Source: an uncultured Pseudomonadota bacterium (lineage in GTDB: Bacteria > Myxococcota_A > UBA796 > SXON01). From it: 64,000 bases of DNA. A program made the translations under genes and the position numbers. The notes beneath the pieces were generated by a model. That model did no database searches, had not been told where the DNA came from, and saw nothing but the letters and a program-made list of their open reading frames with translations. Below, one piece after another: positions 16,985 to 25,303 of the stretch. Each line of letters opens with the position of its first letter. Position 1 is the stretch's first letter. The stretch lies in NCBI GenBank assembly GCA_903875225.1, contig CAIQVJ010000125.1, forward strand, positions 20,873 through 84,872, read 5' to 3'.

Positions 16985-18259
16985 ATGCCGCGCGTCTACA
17001 CCGTGATCCTCGGCGGAGGAAGAGGCAGCCGCCTCTTTCCGCTCACCGCGCATCGCGCCAAGCCCGCCGTGCCTGTGGCCGGGAAGTACCGGCTGATCGA
17101 CATCCCCCTCTCAAACGCCATCAATTCCGGGTACCGGCACATCGCGGTGCTCACCCAGTTCAACTCCGCCTCGTTGAACGCACACGTGTCGAACACCTAC
17201 CATTTCGACATCTTCGGCCAGGGCATGGTCGAGGTGCTCGCCGCCGAGCAGACGGATGAGTCGATGGACTGGTACCAGGGCACGGCGGACGCCGTGCGCA
17301 AGCAGATCCGAAGGCTCGCCGCGTGGGGGTGTGAGCACCTGCTGATCCTCTCGGGCGACCACCTCTACCGCATGGACTACCGCGAGATCGTCGCTCGCCA
17401 CGTGGAGAGCGGGGCAGACGCCACGGTGAGCGTGATCCCGGTCTCGCGAGAGGAGTGCACCGGTTTTGGTGTGCTCTCGGCAGACACCAAGGGGTTCATC
17501 ACCGCTTTCAAGGAAAAACCCAAAGCACACGAGGATATTTCACACCTCGCCCCCCCCCCCGAGCTCCGGACCCAGTGGGACCTGGCCGAGGGGCAGTACC
17601 TCGCCAGCATGGGCGTGTACGTCTTCCGGTTCGACGTGCTGCGAGCGCTGCTCCAGGACCCGAACCTGCTCGACTTCGGCAACGACATCCTGCCGATGAT
17701 GCTCGGCACCCACAAGCTCGGCGCCCACCTGTTCAAGGGGTACTGGCGCGACATCGGGACCATCGCCAGCTTCTTCGAGGCCAACCTGGCGCTCACGAAG
17801 GAGGACCCGGAGTTCCGCATCTTCCACGACACCGGCCCGATCTACGCCCGCCAGCGGTTCCTGCCCGCCAGCAAGTTCCTCGACGCACGGGTGCGCCAGA
17901 GCATCGTTTCGGACGGATGCCTGATCCAGGGGGCGTCTGTGGAAGGCAGCGTGATCGGCATCCGCTCCCGCATCCAGGCCCGCGCGGAGCTCAAGGACGT
18001 GATCATGATGGGCGCCGACTACTACGAGAACGACGCCGTACGCGCGGCCAACCTCGCGAGGGGCATCGAGGCTGCCGGCGTCGGGCCCGGCGCGATCATC
18101 GAGCGCGCGATCCTGGACAAGAACGCCCGCATCGGCGAAGGGTGCGTGATCCGGGGCGCACCGGGACGCCCGGACGAGGACGGGGACGGCTGGTACCTGC
18201 GCGACGGCATCGTCATCGTGCCGAAGGACGCAACGCTGAAGCCGGGCACGGTGATCTGA
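16985..18259 (+). CDS. glgC: Glucose-1-phosphate adenylyltransferase (ADP-glucose pyrophosphorylase)
   Basis: 424 residues, the committed enzyme of glycogen synthesis: ATP + glucose 1-phosphate gives ADP-glucose. Nucleotidyltransferase N-domain with GGGRGSRLFPLTAHRAKPAVP at 10-30, SGDHLYRMDY (metal site), the FxEKP substrate motif AFKEKPKAH, and YWRDIGTIASFFEANL; a C-terminal left-handed beta-helix follows (SIVSDGCLIQGASVEGSVIG...). ATG 16985 is preceded by GGAG at good spacing. A run of eleven C (17550-17560, encoding Ala-Pro-Pro-Pro) lies inside the gene, where slippage would abolish the product. No other glycogen genes are nearby. Confidence 0.96.
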   Translation: MPRVYTVILGGGRGSRLFPLTAHRAKPAVPVAGKYRLIDIPLSNAINSGYRHIAVLTQFNSASLNAHVSNTYHFDIFGQGMVEVLAAEQTDESMDWYQGTADAVRKQIRRLAAWGCEHLLILSGDHLYRMDYREIVARHVESGADATVSVIPVSREECTGFGVLSADTKGFITAFKEKPKAHEDISHLAPPPELRTQWDLAEGQYLASMGVYVFRFDVLRALLQDPNLLDFGNDILPMMLGTHKLGAHLFKGYWRDIGTIASFFEANLALTKEDPEFRIFHDTGPIYARQRFLPASKFLDARVRQSIVSDGCLIQGASVEGSVIGIRSRIQARAELKDVIMMGADYYENDAVRAANLARGIEAAGVGPGAIIERAILDKNARIGEGCVIRGAPGRPDEDGDGWYLRDGIVIVPKDATLKPGTVI

Positions 18260-18305
18260 CCCACCCCGGCCGGCACCCACTCCAGGTGGCCCGGTCCTGC
18301 GCCCG

Positions 18306-19211
18306 TCACCAGATGCGCGCGATGTCCCCGTCGAGGCGCACGACCACGCCCCGGGGGTCCGCCACGACCTGCACCCCGCCCTGGATCGAGAGCCAGACAG
18401 CCCGATCGCCCCAGGCCGAGATGGTGGAGACGGCGTCCCAGGCCGCCCCGTCGGGCCCCCCGATCCGGAACCGCTCTCCCGAGGGCTCGACCGTCCAGAG
18501 CGCGCTCCCGGCCCACACGAGCCCCGCCGAGCGCGAGACAGGGGCCATCGGGGTCGGACCGCTCCCGTCCACGTTCGCACGGAAGGCGCCCTCCGGCGTG
18601 ACCCAGGCGACCCCCGTCGGGCCGAGGGCGACCGTACCCACGCTCTCCGCGATGGTGGTGAGCCCGGACTCCGCCCAGCGGCGAAGTCCCGCCGGACCGC
18701 GCAGCCACAGAGCCCCATCTCCCGCCCAGCGCAGGTCGCCGTCCTTCCCGTCGCCCGAGACGCGCACCGAGGGCGTCTCGGCTCCGACGACCTGCGTGTA
18801 CACCCCGTCTCCAGCAGAGTAGGCGAGCACGTCGTCGCGCCACGCGCCCCCCCGGACGATCGCGTCCAAGGCCTGGTCCGCACACTCGCCGTACACCGTG
18901 CACGTCCGGGCGGCGGCACCCGCGGCGTGTTCGGGATCCTTCACCAGCGTGCGCAGCCGGCCGTCCGACGTCCACTCGGTCGGCCCCGTCACGCCGCCCG
19001 CGATCACCGTGTGCGGCTGCATCATCGCGACGTCGAGCCACAGCAGATCGTCGCCCGTGCGGACGCCCAACCGTCGCCGGTCCGGCGACCAGCGCACCTC
19101 GTCGACCGGGGGGAGATCCGGCGAGCACTTGAGCACGCTGGCGGCACCCTGTTCCCGCACGTCGGCCACGCAGAGCGCGTGCCCGGCGACCCGCTCGACG
19201 ACCTCGATCAC
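18306..19211 (-). CDS. Putative beta-propeller (WD40-like) protein
   Basis: 301 residues if translation starts at GTG 19211, which overlaps the MFS stop as GTGA; a longer frame reaching 19265 lies inside the MFS gene and is unlikely. The sequence shows repeated Trp-containing blades (VRWSPDRRRLGVRTGDDLLWLDV, LRWAGDGALWLRGPAGLRRW, LVWAGSALWTVEPSGERF, AVWLSIQGGVQVVADP) like TolB/WD40-type propellers. No signal peptide is visible with this start, though VIEVVERVAGHALCVADV is mildly hydrophobic. Role unknown; coupling to the MFS and CysQ-like genes is the only clue. It converges with glgC across 46 bp with no obvious terminator. Confidence 0.6.
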   Translation of the reverse strand: MIEVVERVAGHALCVADVREQGAASVLKCSPDLPPVDEVRWSPDRRRLGVRTGDDLLWLDVAMMQPHTVIAGGVTGPTEWTSDGRLRTLVKDPEHAAGAAARTCTVYGECADQALDAIVRGGAWRDDVLAYSAGDGVYTQVVGAETPSVRVSGDGKDGDLRWAGDGALWLRGPAGLRRWAESGLTTIAESVGTVALGPTGVAWVTPEGAFRANVDGSGPTPMAPVSRSAGLVWAGSALWTVEPSGERFRIGGPDGAAWDAVSTISAWGDRAVWLSIQGGVQVVADPRGVVVRLDGDIARIW

Positions 19212-20425
19212 GTCGGCCCGGTGGTCGCTCTCGCCGTCGCCGGGATCGCCAGCACCACGCCGCACAGCAGCAGCCCGCCGCTCACGTAGAACGGCATGGA
19301 GGGCTGCGTGGCGCCGTACAGCAGGCCGCCGAACGCCGGCCCGAACGCGCGCGCGAGGGCGCTCATCGACTGCGCCGCCCCCAGCGTCTTGCCCTGCTGG
19401 TCCGCGCTCGCCGCCTTGGAGATCAGCGCGGAGAGCGAGGGATTGGCGAGCGACTGCCCCATCCCCATCACGCCGAAGGCGATCAGGATCGGGGCTCCGA
19501 GAGGCATGGAGGGCAACAGCGCAGTGCCGAGCCCCACGAGCAGGAGCCCCGCGGGCACCAGCGGCTTCTCGCCGAAGCGCTTCACCAGCCGCCCGATCAA
19601 CCCACCCTGGACCACGATGCTGACGATGCCGACGAGGCCGAACATCCGGCCAACGTCCTTCGGCTCGAGCCCGTGCACGTCGTGTGCGAACAGCGTGAAC
19701 GTGGCCTCCATCATCGAGAACGCGAACACCTGCAGGAACGTGAGCAGCACACAGAGCCCCACGACGGGGTGTGAGAGCGCTTCGACCATCGCCGTGAGCG
19801 AGATCGAACGGCGCGCCGACTCCGAGTCCGGCCGACGGGTCTCGGGGAGGAGCACCGTCGCGAGCAGGAAGTTGAACGCCGACAGTCCAGCGGCGATCCA
19901 GATGGGGGTGGAGAGTGCGGACGTGCCGTCGGCATGCGCCGCGAATTCACCGCCGATGAAGGGCCCGAGCGTGAACCCGATGCCGAACGCCGCCCCGATG
20001 AGCCCCATGCCCTTCGCGCGGTTCTCCCTCGTCGTCAGGTCCGCCACGCAGGCCTGCGCGATGGTGATGTTCGCCGTCATGATCCCGTGCAGGGTGCGGA
20101 AGAAGAACAACATCGCGAGCGAGGTCGAGCTTGCGAACCCGGCGAGCATCAAGGAGGTCATGCCGATGCTCAGGAGCAGCATCGGGCGACGCCCGAACCG
20201 GTCGGAGAGCTGGCCCCAGACCGGCGCTGCCACGAACTGCGCGAGCGAGTAGCAGCTCATCAGCAGGGTGACCTGCAGCGCGGTGGCGTTGAACTGCAGC
20301 GCGAAGAACGTCTGGAGCGGGATGACGATGCCGAATCCGACAAGATCGAGCACGACGGTGAGGAACAGGACCCCGAGGGCCTTGCCGTTGCCTTTCGGCT
20401 TCGGGAGTTCAGCGGTCTCGCTCAT
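19208..20425 (-). CDS. MFS transporter (DHA1, TetA-like)
   Basis: 405 residues, inner-membrane major facilitator with about 12 helices. The N-terminus LFLTVVLDLVGFGIVIPLQ and motif A GQLSDRFGRRPML are characteristic of the drug:H+ antiporter-1 group that includes TetA and related sugar/drug exporters, and GPFIGGEFA is like motif C. ATG 20425 overlaps the stop of the cysQ-like gene (ATGA); the longer frame starting in the preceding gene is a shadow. Substrate cannot be inferred; antibiotic resistance should not be assumed. Middle gene of a three-gene coupled set. Confidence 0.9.
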   Translation of the reverse strand: MSETAELPKPKGNGKALGVLFLTVVLDLVGFGIVIPLQTFFALQFNATALQVTLLMSCYSLAQFVAAPVWGQLSDRFGRRPMLLLSIGMTSLMLAGFASSTSLAMLFFFRTLHGIMTANITIAQACVADLTTRENRAKGMGLIGAAFGIGFTLGPFIGGEFAAHADGTSALSTPIWIAAGLSAFNFLLATVLLPETRRPDSESARRSISLTAMVEALSHPVVGLCVLLTFLQVFAFSMMEATFTLFAHDVHGLEPKDVGRMFGLVGIVSIVVQGGLIGRLVKRFGEKPLVPAGLLLVGLGTALLPSMPLGAPILIAFGVMGMGQSLANPSLSALISKAASADQQGKTLGAAQSMSALARAFGPAFGGLLYGATQPSMPFYVSGGLLLCGVVLAIPATARATTGPT

Positions 20426-21231
20426 GTCATCAGCCCCAGGATGTCGGCGTGCACTGCACCGTTGGTGGCACAGACGCCGTCGACGAGGGGGTTCGCCCGA
20501 TTGAACACGTACGGCTGCCCGACCCGCCCGCTGGCCCGGCCGCCCGCCGCCATCACGATTGCGACACCTGCACAGATGTCCCATTCGTTCCGGGGCTGCG
20601 GGGTGAATGTCGCCTCAGCCTGACCGGCGGCGACCCGTCCGAACTTGTAGGCCACCGAACCCACGGGGTGCAGCTTGACGCGGTCGGTCCAGGCGTCGAA
20701 CATCCCTTTCTTCATCTCGGTGCGCGAGCATACGATCCGCGCGCCGGTGAGACCCGCGTGCGTGCTCACCTGGCAGGCGGCACCGTTGAAGGTCGCCCCA
20801 CGCCCGACGACACCGGAGTACATCTCGTCCTGGATCGGGTTGTACAGCACACCGAGCACGGCCGTGCCGCGGTACACGAGCCCGATCGAGACGACGAACT
20901 CGGGGATCCCGAGGGTGAATTCCTTGGTGCCGTCCAGGGGATCGATGATCCAGGCAAAATCCCTGCCCAGTCGTACCGGGTCGTCGACGGACTCCTCGGA
21001 GAGCCACCCCCAGTCGTCTCGCTTGAGGCGCTTGGCGATGATGCGGTCGCTCGCGAGGTCAGCGTCGGTGAGCGGGTTGTCCTCCCCCTTCTCCTTGACC
21101 GTGTAGGAGTCCTTGTAGAAGCCTCGGATCGAGGCTCCCGCCTCGCGCGCGGCGGAGACCGCTGCGTCGAGAGACTCGGTGAGGACTGCGTCGAAGGAGG
21201 GATCCATCGCAGGAGAAGATTCGGACATCAT
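20422..21231 (-). CDS. cysQ: CysQ/inositol-monophosphatase family phosphatase
   Basis: About 269 residues. Mg2+-dependent, Li+-sensitive phosphatase fold with all signature motifs: GEDNPLTDADLASD, SEES (metal), WIIDPLDGTKEF (the core DPxDGT) and NEWDICAGVAIV. The pattern GTKEF and general similarity favour 3'(2'),5'-bisphosphate nucleotidase (CysQ), which recycles PAP from sulfate assimilation and sulfation, over histidinol-phosphatase or inositol monophosphatase. Two adjacent ATGs (21231 and 21228) are possible starts. It heads a coupled trio with the MFS and propeller genes. A lipoprotein gene on the same strand ends 57 bp upstream. Confidence 0.88.
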   Translation of the reverse strand: MMSESSPAMDPSFDAVLTESLDAAVSAAREAGASIRGFYKDSYTVKEKGEDNPLTDADLASDRIIAKRLKRDDWGWLSEESVDDPVRLGRDFAWIIDPLDGTKEFTLGIPEFVVSIGLVYRGTAVLGVLYNPIQDEMYSGVVGRGATFNGAACQVSTHAGLTGARIVCSRTEMKKGMFDAWTDRVKLHPVGSVAYKFGRVAAGQAEATFTPQPRNEWDICAGVAIVMAAGGRASGRVGQPYVFNRANPLVDGVCATNGAVHADILGLMT

Positions 21232-21288
21232 GGCCTCGGCAGAGCCGCGCTAACCCGCGCCATCCGACCCGGCCCACCGCACCGAGGA

Positions 21289-21957
21289 TCAGTCGATCAG
21301 CAGGCCGCGCAGCTTGATCAGGTCCGCCAGCCCAGGCTCGGCCTGGATCCACGGCTCCTGGTGCTCGATCTTGCCGTCCGTGTCGGTCGTGGGCGCCACG
21401 ACGTGGATCCTCCCACGACCGCGCGTGAGCAGATCCATCACGACCTCGGGAGCAGCCTCGCCGACGGTCGACGCGATCTCGGGCACGCCGGGCACGCTGG
21501 CCGTCGCGCCGGTGACCCGGACGCCAGGACCCGCGATCTCCACGGTGGTGGGAGACCCGGCGAGGTGCATCACCGCAAGCGACGGCACGCCGGCGCGCCC
21601 GGCCCGCAGGTCGGACGGGCGCTGCACGACCACGGGTACGAGCTGACCGGGCTCGGAGAGCTTCTCGACCGGGATCGTGTACCGGATCACCTGGTCGAGC
21701 TCGTTCCCTCGGAGCTGGAAGCCGGAGGCGAGCACCGTTGCGCCCGCCTCGGTGGCGTCCTTCTCCTCCTGCTTGCGCGCGGCGTCCAGCACGTCCACGC
21801 ACTGGGCTGCCCCAACGCAGTCGATGCCGTCGTGCCAGAGGTTCTCCTGGCGCAGCTCGATCGTCGCGATGCCGTGCTTCAAGGTGATGAAGTAGACGAC
21901 CCGGTCTTCACACCCGGTCAGGCCCAGGAGCGCCAGCAGCGCGACCGCGCCGCGCAT
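21289..21957 (-). CDS. Hypothetical lipoprotein
   Basis: 222 residues from ATG 21957, whose first base is the last of the preceding stop (TGATG); GTG 21960 is an alternative. The signal is MRGAVALLALLGLTGC (lipobox LTGC). The mature part starts with beta strands (EDRVVYFITLKHGIATIELR), a charged helical segment (VLDAARKQEEKDATEAG), and later PVEKLSEPGQLVPVVVQRPSDL. No family recognised. The ending VVAPTTDTDGKIEHQEPWIQ...LIKLRGLLID has no known motif. Co-directional and coupled with the DUF2934 gene. Confidence 0.65.
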   Translation of the reverse strand: MRGAVALLALLGLTGCEDRVVYFITLKHGIATIELRQENLWHDGIDCVGAAQCVDVLDAARKQEEKDATEAGATVLASGFQLRGNELDQVIRYTIPVEKLSEPGQLVPVVVQRPSDLRAGRAGVPSLAVMHLAGSPTTVEIAGPGVRVTGATASVPGVPEIASTVGEAAPEVVMDLLTRGRGRIHVVAPTTDTDGKIEHQEPWIQAEPGLADLIKLRGLLID

Positions 21958-22229
21958 CACTGACCGACCGTGAGCTCACGCTCGGCGCGCAGCCAGTTGT
22001 CCAGCGCGAGGCCGCCCTCGGCGAGATGGATCGCATGGGCTCGGGCGCGAATCGCATCCACCGAGACCACCACGGGCACGGCTACCTCGACGGGCGCTGC
22101 AAGCACCTCCACGCTCTTCGCCTTCGGTGCTGCTTTCCTCGCGCGCGGTGCAGCGACCGCCGCAGGGGTCGACGGGTCAAGTGCCACGGACTCTTTCGCT
22201 GTCTTCTTCTCGGATTTCTTCGCAGCCAT
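21957..22229 (-). CDS. DUF2934-like small protein with Lys/Ala-rich N-terminus
   Basis: 90 residues starting at ATG 22229, with a good GGAGG site five bases before. The first 40 residues are Lys/Ala/Pro-rich (KKSEKKTAKES, APRARKAAPKAKS), disordered and basic as in DNA- or RNA-binding tails. The C-terminal 35 residues (IRARAHAIHLAEGGLALDNWLRAERELT) fit DUF2934, a short helical module common in proteobacteria and of unknown function. Overlap with the next gene as TGATG suggests coupled translation. Confidence 0.7.
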   Translation of the reverse strand: MAAKKSEKKTAKESVALDPSTPAAVAAPRARKAAPKAKSVEVLAAPVEVAVPVVVSVDAIRARAHAIHLAEGGLALDNWLRAERELTVGQ

Positions 22230-22306
22230 TTCAGCCTCCGCCGCGCGAATATCGCCACGGCAGGCCGGTTGTCAAGCTTCGTCTCCGAGGGGACCGCGCC
22301 CTGCTG

Positions 22307-24817
22307 TCATGCCCCGCCGGCTTCCTCGAGCTTGCGGCGCAGACCCTTCCGCTCCTCGCGCAGGTTGCCGGCGTCGGCCGCCTGCATCGCCTGCTGGAGC
22401 AGCTTGGCGGCCTCGCCCTTCTGGCCACGCGCCATGTGCACGTCCGCCAGGGCCTCCGCGGCCTCGATGAGGCGGGGCCACGCCTTGGTGGTCTGCGCGA
22501 GCGCGACCGCCTTGGTGTAGCCGTCGATGGCCTGCTGCTGCTCCCCGATCCGGAGCGCGGCGACGCCGAACTGCAGGTGCAGCTCACGCCGGAAATTCGG
22601 GTCATCCGACTCGCTGACCATCGCGCGGGCCTTGCCGAGGAGCGCGTGCGCCTCGGTGTTCCGCCCCAACTGGAGCTGGAAGAAGGCGACGTTGAACACG
22701 TCCATCGGGACGAAGCGCTCGAGCTTCAGCTCCTGGGTGAGCTGCAGGCTGCGCTGCGCCATCTGGAGGGCGCCCTCGTACTGGTGCAGCATGCCTCGCA
22801 CCTGGGCGAGCAGCGCGACGGTCGCACGCTCACGCGGTGCGTTCTGCAGGGACTGCGCGATCTGCGCGACCCGGAGAAGCACATCGGCCGCCTTCTGGAT
22901 CTGCTGGCTCGCAACGAGCGCCTCGCCGTAGAAGAACCCAGCCTCGAGCGCGAGCGCAGCCATGCCGACGTTGCCGCCGATCTCGTTCGCCCGGCGGAAG
23001 TGCTCGGCAGCGTCCGCAGGCTTCTTGGCCTGGCGCGCCACGAGCCCGCGGATGAACTCTGCGTTCGCCTGCACCGCGGGCGTGTTCTGCGCCTCGAGCG
23101 CGAGCCGGATGTGCTCCAACGCGGCGTTGGCGTTGCCGTCCTGGTGCTCGATGAGCGCCAGGTGGTTCTCGACCTCCGCGATCTTCCCCTTGTCGCCGAG
23201 CTCCGTGTAGCCGCGCAACGCGTCCTTCGCGCGGTCGCGGGCCCGGTACATGTCCTGGCGGCGGAAGTCCAGCCGGCTGCCGGCGAAGGTGAGCCACGCG
23301 TTGAAGAAGCCGTCGTTGCGCTCGGCCGCCCACGCAAGGGCCTCCTGGAGCAGCTTCTCGGACTGGTCGGGGTCGCCGTTCTGCACCAGGCGTTCGACCA
23401 GGTTGAGGTACACCGTCCGCCGCATCGGCTCCGGCCAGGCGATGCCCGCGTGGTACTTGAGGTGATCCTGGGTCATCGCCCAGATGTCAGGGCGGTCGGC
23501 GCCGAGCGCCATCGACCGGAGCACCGCCGCGCGGCCGGGCGCGCCGTGGTCCGCGTAGATGCGCTGGGTCTTCACGATGAACTCGTAGCCGCGGGGCACG
23601 AGGAACCGCTCGAGGAAGGTGGCCACGCGCTGTGCGAGGTCGTTGCCCTCGAGCGTGGAGTTCGCGTCCAGGATGGCCTGCCGGAAGATCCCCTGCTTGA
23701 ACTGGTAGACCCAGGTGTTGAGCCCCTTGCTGAACTGGAGCTCCTTCACGAGGTCCGGGCAGGCGTCGAGCAGGTCGTCAACGCTGTCCCGATCCCAGCC
23801 GTCCATGTCTGCGACGAGGCCCGACGGGAACCCGAGGCCGAGCAGCGCGCACAGGTACTGGATGCGCGGCGCAGACTCGGCAGTTGCGAACTTGCGCTCG
23901 CCCTCCTTGTGCTCCGGGGCGTCCTCGAGCTCGCCGGCGTCCGGGGCAGTGGGGGTGAGCGAGAACAGCGTGTGCGTGGACAGATCGTCCGCCAGCAGCC
24001 CGCGCTCGCTCAACAGATCGCACAGCTCGGAGACGTAGGCGGGACGCCCATGCGAGAGCTCCGCAACCCGCGCAGGTGCGGCCAGCTCGTAGCCCTTGGA
24101 CGCCGCGTACGCCGCGACCTCGTCTGCACCCCAGGGAGCGAGCACGAGCTTCTCGATCTGGTCTGCCCGCCGGTCCAGCAGGTCCAGCAGCGGCGCGGGC
24201 ATCCAGGAGCGGGCGGCCTCGTCCACCGGCTCCTCGCCGAGGAGCAGCAGCAGGTGGAGATCCTTGCGGTCCATCAGCGACTCGAGCACCGCGAAGGTCG
24301 CGATGGAGTGGCTGTTGAACACGTTCTGCAGGTCGAGGACGACGGGGATCTTCGTGGCGATCGCCGCGATGATCTCGCCGAGTCCGGTCACCGGGTTGTC
24401 GCGGGGGAGCGACACCTGGAAGCTGTCCTCTCCCGGCGTGGGGGCGCTCTTCTTGAGACCCTCGATGAACGCCTGGATCCATCCCTGCACCCGCTTGGGC
24501 TGGCCGGGGAGCAGGCCGTTGAGGGTGAGCTCCACCCGTCCCTTGAGCTGGGGCTCACGGTAGAGCGCACCGTACAGGGCGCCGTAGATGCGCAGGATGG
24601 TCTTCAGGCCATCCTCTTCGTCCGAGAGCGCAACGCGCACGACGAGCGTGTCGGAAGGGTTGATGGCTCGAACGAGCTCACCGACCGCCGCGCGCTTGCC
24701 GCCGCCAAGCGGGGCTTCGATCACGACGGTCCGGGTGCTGCCGGTGACGGCGCTGGCGAGATGGCCGCGGAGGATGTCGACATCAGCGGGGCGGCAAACG
24801 AAAAGAGAATCGGCCAC
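22307..24817 (-). CDS. STAND-like NTPase with TPR array, degenerate P-loop
   Basis: 836 residues, soluble. The first 300 resemble an AAA/STAND NTPase (orphan type): TVVIEAPLGGGKRAAVGELVR at 30-50 sits where Walker A is expected but reads APLGGGKR instead of GxxxxGK[ST], and VVLDLQNVF near 180 replaces a Walker B DD/DE, so ATP hydrolysis is doubtful. A winged-helix-like section follows (YLCALLGLGFPSGLVADMDGW...). From about 450 to the end are many TPR-like helical pairs (ALEHIRLALEAQNTPAVQANAEF, AAEHFRRANEIGGNVGMAALAL, AIDGYTKAVALAQTT). Likely a scaffold or signalling hub. GTG 24817 has GGAG six bases before it and a good promoter upstream. It stands alone on this strand. Confidence 0.75.
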   Translation of the reverse strand: MADSLFVCRPADVDILRGHLASAVTGSTRTVVIEAPLGGGKRAAVGELVRAINPSDTLVVRVALSDEEDGLKTILRIYGALYGALYREPQLKGRVELTLNGLLPGQPKRVQGWIQAFIEGLKKSAPTPGEDSFQVSLPRDNPVTGLGEIIAAIATKIPVVLDLQNVFNSHSIATFAVLESLMDRKDLHLLLLLGEEPVDEAARSWMPAPLLDLLDRRADQIEKLVLAPWGADEVAAYAASKGYELAAPARVAELSHGRPAYVSELCDLLSERGLLADDLSTHTLFSLTPTAPDAGELEDAPEHKEGERKFATAESAPRIQYLCALLGLGFPSGLVADMDGWDRDSVDDLLDACPDLVKELQFSKGLNTWVYQFKQGIFRQAILDANSTLEGNDLAQRVATFLERFLVPRGYEFIVKTQRIYADHGAPGRAAVLRSMALGADRPDIWAMTQDHLKYHAGIAWPEPMRRTVYLNLVERLVQNGDPDQSEKLLQEALAWAAERNDGFFNAWLTFAGSRLDFRRQDMYRARDRAKDALRGYTELGDKGKIAEVENHLALIEHQDGNANAALEHIRLALEAQNTPAVQANAEFIRGLVARQAKKPADAAEHFRRANEIGGNVGMAALALEAGFFYGEALVASQQIQKAADVLLRVAQIAQSLQNAPRERATVALLAQVRGMLHQYEGALQMAQRSLQLTQELKLERFVPMDVFNVAFFQLQLGRNTEAHALLGKARAMVSESDDPNFRRELHLQFGVAALRIGEQQQAIDGYTKAVALAQTTKAWPRLIEAAEALADVHMARGQKGEAAKLLQQAMQAADAGNLREERKGLRRKLEEAGGA

Positions 24818-24841
24818 GAGGGGCTCCGGGAAGGGCGGCGC

Positions 24842-24870
24842 AATGTAGGGTCTGAGGCCCCTGAAGTCAA
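24842..24870 (-). promoter_or_regulatory. Candidate sigma70 promoter for the NTPase-TPR gene
   Basis: On the minus strand TTGACT (24870-24865), a 17-bp spacer, then TACATT (24847-24842). Each hexamer matches the consensus well (5/6 and 4/6) and the spacing is ideal. Transcription would start near 24835, giving a leader of about 18 nt that includes the GGAG site before GTG 24817. The 14-bp hairpin at 24875-24903 lies immediately upstream. Confidence 0.55.
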
Positions 24871-24874
24871 TCTA

Positions 24875-24903
24875 GTCTGGGGGGCGCCGGGCGCCCCCCA
24901 GAC
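24875..24903. repeat. 14-bp perfect inverted repeat with 1-nt centre
   Basis: Arms GTCTGGGGGGCGCC and GGCGCCCCCCAGAC surround a single G. The right arm runs directly into the first 133-bp direct repeat. It could act as an upstream regulatory palindrome for the NTPase-TPR gene, form a cruciform, or be the end of a small repetitive element. Confidence 0.6.
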
Positions 24904-25170
24904 CCCCCAGGACCCTCATCGAATCTGGCACGGATTACCATGCCAAATTCGCTCCTCGATCCGCTCCGGCCGGAAGACCGGCCTCCCGCGGATTCGACGC
25001 GGGTCCGCAATTTCGAACCGGGTCCACCAGCGGAACACCCCCAGACCCCCCAGGACCCTCATCGAATCTGGCACGGATTACCATGCCAGATTCGCTCCTC
25101 GACCCGCTCCGGCCGGAAGACCGGCCTCCCGCGGATTCGACGCGGGTCCGCAATTTCGAACCGGGTCCAC
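24895..25170. repeat. Two direct 133-bp repeats, offset 143 bp
   Basis: Copy 1 (24895-25027) and copy 2 (25038-25170) differ at only a few positions (for example AAATTC/AGATTC and GATCCG/GACCCG). Each contains internal inverted repeats: TGGCA...TGCCA, GGCCGG-AAGA-CCGGCC and a GCGGA...TCCGC pair. Open frames through them on both strands repeat the same peptide because of the duplication and lack initiation signals, so I treat them as non-coding. The gene-free interval 24818-25303 (486 bp) is filled by a promoter, a hairpin, these repeats and about 130 bp upstream of the lipoprotein gene at 25304. Confidence 0.9.
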
Positions 25171-25303
25171 GCGCCCGCCCCAGCGCGGCCGCCGGGCGAC
25201 GCCTGCAGCCCGCCAGCAATTTCCAGATGCGTAGCCGGCCCGCGCTGCAGACCTTCGACCCCAACCGGATTTCCCGGTTACCATCCCGGCACGCGAGACC
25301 CCC

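Noticed and set aside
19212..19265. Upstream extension of the propeller gene
   Set aside because: It lies inside the MFS gene, has Arg/Gly-rich composition and ignores the GTGA overlap start.
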